DNA of 6,307 bases from Methylophilales bacterium UBA4017. Lineage in GTDB: Bacteria > Pseudomonadota > Gammaproteobacteria > Burkholderiales > Methylophilaceae. Location: NCBI GenBank assembly GCA_002384685.1, contig DGAZ01000016.1, forward strand, positions 1-6,307, in the 5' to 3' direction. A model generated the notes under the pieces. It was given only the letters and a program-made list of their open reading frames with translations. It searched no databases and was not told the DNA's origin. The position numbers and the translations under genes are program-made. Of the stretch, positions 1 through 5,463 are shown piece after piece; position 1 is the first letter of the stretch; each line of letters begins with the position of its first letter.

Positions 1-1433
1 GTGCTATTGACAGTTTCCTTAAAGGACAATTGTCTAGACGTGATCTCCTAATCAAAGCAGGTAGATATGGTATTGGTTTTGCTGCATTAACGAAGTTAAT
101 GGGATTGCAAGTAACTAGTGCTTTAGCTGCACAAGACTTTGATTGGAAGAAGCATAGTGGCACTACAATTAGACTTTTGATGAATAAGCACCCATACATG
201 GATTCCATGATAGCAGAGCTTGATAATTTCAAGGCGCTAACAGGAATGAATGTCGAATACGATATTTTTGCTGAGGATGTTTATTTTGATAAAGTAACAG
301 CTGCATTATCATCAGGTTCGTCAGAATATGATGCATTCATGACTGGTGCCTATATGACTTGGACTTATGGTCCAGCAGGATGGTGTGCTGACTTAAACGA
401 GTATATTCAGGACTCAAACAAAACTAACCCAAGCTATAACTGGAATGATGTTGTAGGCAACTTAAGAGATGCTTGCTCATGGAGCGGTGTAGCAGGAGAT
501 ACTCCGGGTGCTGCAGGTTCCAAACAGTGGTGTATGCCTTGGGGTTTTGAGTTAAACAGTGTTACATACAACCAGAGATACTTCGATAAGGCAGGCATGA
601 AGCCTCCTGGAGATCTTGTTGAAATGACTGACCAAGCAGAATGGTTCACTAAAAATTCTGGATCAAATGATTGGTCTTATGGTATTGGAACCAGAGGTAG
701 TAGAAGTTGGGCAACAATCCACCCAGGATTTATGTCTGCTTATGCAAACTATGGACTAGTTGATTTTGAGAATAATGGTGGAAAACTAAAAGCTGCTATG
801 AACTCTCAGGCTTCTAAAGACTTCCACAAGCAGTGGATAAAGATGATCTCATCTTCTGGTCCTGCTAACTGGTCTGGTTATACTTGGTATGAAGTTGGAA
901 ATGATATTGGAGCAGGTGCTTCCGCTATGATTTTCGATGCTGATATCTTAGGTTACTTCTTTAACGGTAACCCTGATAACAAAGAGGCTGGAAACTTTGG
1001 TTTCCATGGATTTACACCAAACCCAAGCGCAAGCGCACCAACACCAAACGTATGGATCTGGTCATTGGCTATGAGTAATTTCTCTAAGAAGAAAGATGCT
1101 GCATGGTACTGGATGCAATGGTGTAACGGCCCAGAAAACGCTATGGCTGGTGGTGTAAAACACAATCAAGTGAACCCTGTTAGAGAGTCTGTTTGGGCTG
1201 CAGGTGATTTTGACGATAAAATTCGTGGAACATCTCCTGGATATATGGAGCAATACAATAGTTCCATTGATGGATCAAAAATCCACTTCACAGCTCAGCC
1301 TCTATTCTTTGAAACAACTACAGAATGGGCAGCAGCACTTCAGGAAATGCAAACAGGATCAAGTGTTGACGAAACATTAGATAAGTTAGCATCAAAGATA
1401 GACCGCATGATGAAAGATGTGGGACTAGCTTAA
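1..1433 (+). CDS. Carbohydrate ABC transporter substrate-binding protein (CUT1-type, family 1), 5'-partial
   Basis: Periplasmic binding protein that should capture a sugar or polyol and deliver it to the permeases encoded just downstream. The reading frame is already open at base 3 and reads AIDSFLKGQ before a TTG at 30, so the true start probably lies left of the window; 476 residues are visible. Numbering from that TTG, a twin-arginine motif (SRRDLLIK, residues 2-9) is followed by a modestly hydrophobic stretch and an ALA cleavage site near residues 31-33. The mature part is rich in Trp, including W343, W345, W359, W361 and W364, as expected for an aromatic ligand cleft. It has four cysteines (119, 149, 168, 365). 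The size and the C-terminal segment with NPVRES fit family 1 solute-binding proteins. The gene ends with three consecutive in-frame TAA stops. Its GC content looks clearly higher than that of its neighbours, consistent with strong expression. The ligand is not determinable; a polyol is suggested only by the kinase. Confidence 0.9.
   Translation, partial: AIDSFLKGQLSRRDLLIKAGRYGIGFAALTKLMGLQVTSALAAQDFDWKKHSGTTIRLLMNKHPYMDSMIAELDNFKALTGMNVEYDIFAEDVYFDKVTAALSSGSSEYDAFMTGAYMTWTYGPAGWCADLNEYIQDSNKTNPSYNWNDVVGNLRDACSWSGVAGDTPGAAGSKQWCMPWGFELNSVTYNQRYFDKAGMKPPGDLVEMTDQAEWFTKNSGSNDWSYGIGTRGSRSWATIHPGFMSAYANYGLVDFENNGGKLKAAMNSQASKDFHKQWIKMISSSGPANWSGYTWYEVGNDIGAGASAMIFDADILGYFFNGNPDNKEAGNFGFHGFTPNPSASAPTPNVWIWSLAMSNFSKKKDAAWYWMQWCNGPENAMAGGVKHNQVNPVRESVWAAGDFDDKIRGTSPGYMEQYNSSIDGSKIHFTAQPLFFETTTEWAAALQEMQTGSSVDETLDKLASKIDRMMKDVGLA
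30..128 (+). other. Twin-arginine (Tat) signal peptide region of the binding protein
   Basis: The codons for SRRDLLIK place Arg-Arg at 36-41 and match the Tat consensus S/T-R-R-x-[FL]-L-[KX]. A weakly hydrophobic segment interrupted by a lysine follows, which is typical of Tat rather than Sec signals. An Ala-Leu-Ala at 120-128 would allow cleavage before AQDFDW. The residues before the twin arginines are also open and protein-like, as in Tat substrates with an extended n-region. Export of a folded binding protein is inferred from the motif. Confidence 0.65.
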
Positions 1434-1439
1434 TAATAA
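1431..1439 (+). other. Triple in-frame TAA stop of the binding-protein gene
   Basis: The bases taataataa give three consecutive in-frame stop codons at the end of the binding-protein gene. This would make termination robust just before the stem-loop at 1450-1486 and would keep ribosomes from unwinding it. The effect is inferred; the triplet itself is directly visible. Confidence 0.7.
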
Positions 1440-1449
1440 CCTCCTAGTT

Positions 1450-1486
1450 TTCTACACCGTTTTATTTTTAATAAAGCGGTGTAGAA
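1450..1486 (+). promoter_or_regulatory. Intercistronic stem-loop between binding protein and permease 1
   Basis: The left arm 1450-1465 (ttctacaccgttttat) pairs with the right arm 1471-1486 (ataaagcggtgtagaa) over 16 positions, with one T-G wobble (1460-1476) and a 5-base loop that can close by one more A-T pair. No run of T follows on either strand, so it is not a classic intrinsic terminator. Hairpins placed directly after the binding-protein gene of ABC operons commonly protect the upstream transcript from 3' decay or partly attenuate transcription, giving excess binding protein. The right arm ends 8 bases before the permease ATG and contains the only GGTG-like stretch there, so it could also mask a weak ribosome binding site. 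Confidence 0.75.
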
Positions 1487-1494
1487 TTAATATA

Positions 1495-2385
1495 ATGAAA
1501 ATTAATCGGAAACTTTTTCCTTACGTTCTCACTTTACCTGCTTTACTAGTTTGTGTCGGAATACTTATTCCTTTTTTTACTGCAGTTTATTATTCATTAC
1601 AAAGATACAATCTCAAAATGCCTCATATGAAAGGCTTTATTTGGTTTGATAATTATGTCAGTATTTTTACTGACCCCTCTTTTTGGAACACTATAAAGGT
1701 TTCTTTAACCTATACTTTTTTTACAATCATCATTGAGCTTTTGCTTGGATTAGGAATCGCTTTACTATTGGCCAAGCGTAATTGGCTGAACAATATTTTA
1801 GGAGTCTTGCTGGTCCTTCCTCTTATGATAGCACCAGCATTAGCATCGTTAATTTGGAGATTATTAATCAATCCAAACTTTGGTATCGTAAATTACCTCT
1901 TATCATTTATTGGTCTGGATGATTTTACTTGGGCTAGTCACCCAGATACTGTTTTATTTACCCTGATCATGGTAGATGTATGGGTTTTTACGCCATTCAT
2001 AATGATCCTCCTCCTAGCAGGATTGAGATCATTGCCAAGACAACCTTTTGAGGCCGCAGAGTTGGATGGTGTTCCAGAGTATTACAAATTTTTTAGAATT
2101 ACTCTTCCAATGCTCTTCCCATTTATTTTAACGGCCTCCTTATTCAGACTTCTAGAGAGTATTCAACAATTTGATATTATCTATGCTCTTTCCCAAGGTG
2201 GTCCGGGTGAAAGCAGTATGGTATTCCAAGTATCGGCATATTTACAAACATTTCAGTATACTAATATTGGAAAAGCTGCCGCTATGATGGTTGTTTTATG
2301 GGCCATTTGTTATTTCCTATGTCATGTTTTTGTTAAGCAGTGGCACAAACTAAAAATCAAAACAAAAGGTGAGCTACTTCAATGA
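1495..2385 (+). CDS. Carbohydrate ABC transporter permease 1 (MalF/UgpA/GlpP-like)
   Basis: Inner-membrane subunit, 296 residues, a usual length for the MalF-type partner without the extra periplasmic domain. Six hydrophobic segments can be seen at about residues 9-31, 71-93, 103-124, 154-176, 206-226 and 261-280. The cytoplasmic coupling loop has an intact EAA motif: E186-A-A-E-L-D191-G192 and, ten residues on, I202-T-L-P205. This loop docks onto the ATPases in the family. The stretch QGGPGESS (234-241) after the fifth segment is also typical. The ATG at 1495 starts a standard MKINRKLFPYVLTLPAL beginning. Its leader is short, lacks a good Shine-Dalgarno and directly follows the stem-loop, so translation may be modest. 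The end overlaps the next gene by ATGA. Specific substrate unknown. Confidence 0.93.
   Translation: MKINRKLFPYVLTLPALLVCVGILIPFFTAVYYSLQRYNLKMPHMKGFIWFDNYVSIFTDPSFWNTIKVSLTYTFFTIIIELLLGLGIALLLAKRNWLNNILGVLLVLPLMIAPALASLIWRLLINPNFGIVNYLLSFIGLDDFTWASHPDTVLFTLIMVDVWVFTPFIMILLLAGLRSLPRQPFEAAELDGVPEYYKFFRITLPMLFPFILTASLFRLLESIQQFDIIYALSQGGPGESSMVFQVSAYLQTFQYTNIGKAAAMMVVLWAICYFLCHVFVKQWHKLKIKTKGELLQ
2368..2373 (+). promoter_or_regulatory. Ribosome binding site of permease 2
   Basis: The purine-rich GGTGAG (in aaaaggtgag) lies inside the end of permease 1, 8 bases before the ATG at 2382. With the ATGA overlap it supports this start and translational coupling of the two permeases. Confidence 0.55.
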
Positions 2386-3236
2386 AAATTAATATTTGGT
2401 CTCTGCTAAAAATACTTGCATACATTGCTATTATTATGTTTTTTCTTTTTCCTATAGCGTGGATATTTAACATGTCATTTATGACAAATGATGAAATCTT
2501 AAGAAAAGTACCAGTATTGTTTTATGAGCCAACTTTAAATAATTATATTGGTCTGTGGAAAGGAGAAATAGCTAGTGAGGGTTTTGCCACCATGTATGTT
2601 TTCTTTAAACAAAATTTAATCAATAGTGCAATACTTTCCGTGGGTTCGGTTTCAGTAACGTTGTTGTTAGGAGTTCCCGCTGCTTACGCATTTGCTAGAT
2701 ATAAATTTAAGGGAGGAGAAGATATTGCTTTCACACTTTTGAGTTTTAGATTTGCTCCTGCTCTTTTAATTATACTTCCTTTAAACCTTTATTTTTCAAA
2801 AATCGGTCTTTATGATAGTTATTTTGCTTTAATTTGGGTTTACCAATTAATAACCCTCCCGCTGTTGCTATGGATAGTTAGAGGTTATTTTGAGGATATC
2901 AGCCCCGATATTGAATACGCATACCGTCTTGATGGGCATTCATGGTTTCAATCTTTTTGGAGAATTTCAATTCCACTGGCTAAGCCAGGAATAGCTGCTG
3001 CTTCACTTCTTTGTTTTATTTATGCTTGGAACAACTTTGTTTTTGCGCTTATCTTAGGTTCAAGTCAAATCCAACCAGTTACAGTTGGCGCATTAGCCTT
3101 TATTACAGCTAGCGCAATTCCATACGGTTTAATTGCTTGTGGCATTGTTGTTTCCGTCTTACCTACTCTAGTTTTAGCATTATTTATTCAAAAATATCTC
3201 GTTCAAGGGTTAAGCCTTGGTGCTATTAAAGGGTAA
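2382..3236 (+). CDS. Carbohydrate ABC transporter permease 2 (MalG/UgpE/GlpQ-like)
   Basis: Second inner-membrane subunit, 284 residues, forming the translocation pore with permease 1. Hydrophobic segments lie near residues 10-32, 80-104, 118-137, 147-167, 203-225 and 247-269. The usual MalG-type C-terminal tail ends in QKYLVQGLSLGAIKG, in which the QGLxxGAxKG pattern is characteristic of this permease type and inserts between the ATPases in MalG. The coupling loop is IEYAYRLDGHSWFQSFW followed by RISIPL (177-199). It keeps D184, G185, I195 and P198 but has Tyr-Ala-Tyr (179-181) where EAA is expected, unlike permease 1. The gene overlaps permease 1 by four bases and ends 4 bases before ATPase A. 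Its first 12 bases are identical to those of permease 1. Substrate unknown. Confidence 0.93.
   Translation: MKINIWSLLKILAYIAIIMFFLFPIAWIFNMSFMTNDEILRKVPVLFYEPTLNNYIGLWKGEIASEGFATMYVFFKQNLINSAILSVGSVSVTLLLGVPAAYAFARYKFKGGEDIAFTLLSFRFAPALLIILPLNLYFSKIGLYDSYFALIWVYQLITLPLLLWIVRGYFEDISPDIEYAYRLDGHSWFQSFWRISIPLAKPGIAAASLLCFIYAWNNFVFALILGSSQIQPVTVGALAFITASAIPYGLIACGIVVSVLPTLVLALFIQKYLVQGLSLGAIKG
3228..3233 (+). promoter_or_regulatory. Ribosome binding site deciding the ATPase A start
   Basis: AAAGGG at the very end of permease 2 stands 7 bases before the ATG at 3241. This favours that ATG over an in-frame TTG at 3217, which would overlap permease 2 and add eight residues foreign to the ATPase family. 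Confidence 0.7.
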
Positions 3237-3240
3237 ATAT

Positions 3241-4329
3241 ATGACTTATTTAAATTTAGAAAATTTATCCATAAGCTTTAAGAATGATAAGGTTATATCA
3301 AATCTTAATGCAAAAATTGACAAAGGTGAATTTTTTGTAGTATTCGGACCATCTGGATCAGGTAAGACTGTCCTATTAAGACTTTTATCAGGAATTATGT
3401 TGTTAGATGACGGTAAGATTGAAATGGGTAGTGAAGTTATTAATGAACTCCAACCAGAAGAAAGAGATATATCCATGGCTTTTCAAAACTTTGCTCTTTA
3501 TCCTCACATGAAAGCATATGATAATATTGCAAGCCCACTTAGAGCAAAAAAAAATCTTATTCCAGATGATGAAATTGACCTAAAAGTAAGAGAAGTAGCG
3601 AGTCTTTTAAAGATAGAGCATGTTTTAAATCAATTTCCAAAAGAATTATCAAATGGTCAAAAACAAAGGACTTCATTGGCTAGAAGTTTAATAAGCAAAC
3701 CCTCAGTTGTTTTGTTAGATGACCCTTTGAGAAATGTTGATGCAAAAATTAGATTTGAAATGAGATTAGAACTCCCAAAGGTTTTAAAGGAATTTAACAC
3801 AACAGTAGTATATGTGACCCAAGATTTTAGAGAAGCCATGGCGTTAGGAGATAGAATTGCAGTTCTTTATGAAGGCAAGTTTAATGACATAGACTCACCT
3901 AAAAATATTTATCAAAATCCCTCTTCATTAACTACAGCAAAACTCTTTGGAGATCCCACAATAAATAATTTTGATGCAAATATAAAAAAACAGAATGAAT
4001 TTGTTGTTATCAATGTTAATGGTGAGCAATTTAAATTAAAACGTAAAACTAATATTCAAGACGGTGACTGTATTGTTGGTATTCGACCAGAGGATATAAT
4101 TTTATCGAACGAACCATCAGAAAATTCAATTGAAGTAGAATTTAGAACTAAAACCCCCTTAAATTTGAGAATAGTATTTTTAGTTAGACTAAAGAATGGC
4201 TTAGAACTTTTATGCTCAGCCACTGAAGAAGAATCACAGCTCATAGATGAAGATAAAAAAATGTACATTTCATTTTTAGAGGAAAAGTCGCATTTTTTTG
4301 ATTTAGAAACAAAAAGGAATTTAGAGTAA
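3241..4329 (+). CDS. ABC transporter ATP-binding protein A, degenerate Walker B/H-loop (GlpS-like)
   Basis: Cytoplasmic ATPase subunit of the importer, 362 residues from the ATG at 3241, MalK-type length. In order: A-loop F13; Walker A GPSGSGKT (36-43); Q-loop Q82 in FQNFALYPHM; signature LSNGQKQR (136-143); Walker B and D-loop VVLLDDPLRNVD (156-167); switch YVTQDF (191-196). A C-terminal TOBE/OB-type domain contains GIRPED (280-285). Three key positions depart from consensus. The catalytic glutamate after Walker B is Asp161, the H-loop histidine is Gln194, and the third signature residue is Asn138 rather than Gly. The reading frame is intact and the rest is well conserved, so this looks like a specialised subunit and not a pseudogene. 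It resembles the GlpS-like member of two-ATPase CUT1 importers, from memory of that family. It must work with ATPase B, which is encoded next to it. Confidence 0.92.
   Translation: MTYLNLENLSISFKNDKVISNLNAKIDKGEFFVVFGPSGSGKTVLLRLLSGIMLLDDGKIEMGSEVINELQPEERDISMAFQNFALYPHMKAYDNIASPLRAKKNLIPDDEIDLKVREVASLLKIEHVLNQFPKELSNGQKQRTSLARSLISKPSVVLLDDPLRNVDAKIRFEMRLELPKVLKEFNTTVVYVTQDFREAMALGDRIAVLYEGKFNDIDSPKNIYQNPSSLTTAKLFGDPTINNFDANIKKQNEFVVINVNGEQFKLKRKTNIQDGDCIVGIRPEDIILSNEPSENSIEVEFRTKTPLNLRIVFLVRLKNGLELLCSATEEESQLIDEDKKMYISFLEEKSHFFDLETKRNLE
4314..4319 (+). promoter_or_regulatory. Ribosome binding site for the TTG start of ATPase B
   Basis: AAGGAA inside the last codons of ATPase A lies 10 bases before the TTG at 4330. 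No in-frame ATG exists near there, and the TTG-initiated protein begins MAKVVLENLNKVF, exactly where this ATPase family starts. The site therefore supports a TTG start. Confidence 0.6.
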
Positions 4330-5463
4330 TTGGCAAAAGTAGTTTTAGAAAATTTGAATAAAGTTTTTACTTCTAAGATTGGTAAAGATGTCAAGGCTGT
4401 AAATAATTTTAATTTGTTATTAGAAGATGGAGAAATTCTTGCATTGTTAGGATCATCAGGATGTGGAAAAACTACAACTCTAAGAATGATTGCTGGATTT
4501 GAGACTGCTTCTTCCGGTCAAATTAAAATTGGTGAACGAATTGTAAATAATTTGAAACCAGCTGAAAGAAATGTTGCAATGGCATTTGAGGGATATGCCC
4601 TATACCCCCCTTTAACAGTTAAGGATAACATCGCATTTAGTTTAATGAGGGAAAAAATTTCAAAAGAAAAAGTTGAATCAAAAGTATTGGAAGTCGCAAA
4701 ATTACTTGAAATTACTGATATTCTTGAACGTTATCCATCATCGATTTCAGGCGGACAACAACAAAGAGTTAGTCTAGCTAGGGCACTTGTTAGAGACTCT
4801 GATGCATTGTTATTAGATGAGCCAATGTCTCAACTTGAACCACAGCTCAGGGCTGTTTTGAGGGCTAGAGTTAAAGATTATATTCAACATAATAAGAAAA
4901 CAGTAATATTTGTTACACACGACCAAACAGAAGCAGTTGCTTTAGCAGATAAGATTGCTGTTATGGAGAACGGTGATTTAAAACAATTAGCGTCCCCTTA
5001 TGAAATAAGTGCAAAACCATCAAATGTATTTGTCGCCTCTTTTATTGGAGAGCCGCCAATGAATATACTTAAAGCAAAAGTTAACTCATCTGATAGCAAA
5101 TTAATTTTTGAAATATTAAATGATAAAAATGAAAAAACATTTTCAATAAATTTTAATAATGAAAACATACAAAAAGAAAGTTTAGCAAAATTAGTTAATG
5201 ATCAGCTTATAATATTAGGAATTAGACCTCATAAAATTTTCTTTAATGAAAAAGATTCAAATTTTGATGGTAAGGCAAGTAGTTCTTCTTATCATTGGTT
5301 AGGAGACCAAGTTCATATTGGAATTGAAATAAATGGCTCATCTATTATTGGTGTCGCCGATAGATATTTTAAGCCCAGTTCTGATGTCAAATTAAATTTC
5401 CCTGCAGAGTCTATAAATATATTTAATTTAGAGACCGAAAAGGTAATTCTTAACGGATTATAA
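4330..5463 (+). CDS. ABC transporter ATP-binding protein B (GlpT/MalK-like), TTG start
   Basis: Second ATPase subunit, 377 residues. A-loop F13; Walker A GSSGCGKT (41-48); signature ISGGQQQR (139-146); Walker B ALLLDEP with catalytic E164; H-loop H197 in FVTHDQTEA. The C-terminal TOBE/OB-type domain carries GIRPHK (297-302) and ends INIFNLET. The hydrolysis residues missing from ATPase A are therefore present here. Two other positions are changed: the Q-loop glutamine is Glu87 (AFEGYALYPPL instead of FQNYALYPHM), and the D-loop aspartate is Glu170 (SQLEPQ instead of SNLDAx). It starts with TTG immediately after the TAA of ATPase A, in the same frame. The C-terminal part contains an extremely AT-rich stretch encoding Asn/Lys-rich residues near 255-285. 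Role: drives import together with ATPase A. Confidence 0.92.
   Translation: MAKVVLENLNKVFTSKIGKDVKAVNNFNLLLEDGEILALLGSSGCGKTTTLRMIAGFETASSGQIKIGERIVNNLKPAERNVAMAFEGYALYPPLTVKDNIAFSLMREKISKEKVESKVLEVAKLLEITDILERYPSSISGGQQQRVSLARALVRDSDALLLDEPMSQLEPQLRAVLRARVKDYIQHNKKTVIFVTHDQTEAVALADKIAVMENGDLKQLASPYEISAKPSNVFVASFIGEPPMNILKAKVNSSDSKLIFEILNDKNEKTFSINFNNENIQKESLAKLVNDQLIILGIRPHKIFFNEKDSNFDGKASSSSYHWLGDQVHIGIEINGSSIIGVADRYFKPSSDVKLNFPAESINIFNLETEKVILNGL

Noticed and set aside
30..32. TTG as the true start of the binding protein
   Set aside because: The open frame continues upstream to the window edge with protein-like sequence, and the purine stretch is too close to the TTG; it cannot be fully excluded.
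434..1253. Open frames on the minus strand inside the binding-protein gene (434-649, 953-1165, 1062-1253)
   Set aside because: They lie opposite a well-supported gene, encode low-complexity Ser/Pro/Leu-rich products without family features, and have no convincing start sites.
1450..1486. Stem-loop as a classic Rho-independent terminator
   Set aside because: No T-run follows the stem on either strand, and downstream genes of the same system need transcription through it; kept as a stabilising or attenuating hairpin.
1491..1496. Perfect TATAAT -10-like hexamer before permease 1
   Set aside because: It overlaps the ATG, so transcription would begin inside the gene, and no suitable -35 element precedes it; such strings are common in AT-rich DNA.
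3217..3240. Upstream TTG start for ATPase A
   Set aside because: It overlaps permease 2 by 20 bases and adds eight residues not typical of the family; the ATG at 3241 has a well-placed AAAGGG.
3241..4329. ATPase A as a decaying pseudogene
   Set aside because: The full-length frame, intact Walker A, Q-loop and TOBE-type domain, good ribosome site and operon position indicate a functional but specialised subunit.
3246..4394. Open frames on the minus strand opposite the ATPase genes (3246-3476, 3657-3839, 4056-4394)
   Set aside because: They mirror conserved ATPase coding sequence; the products are shadow-like and have no recognisable domains.
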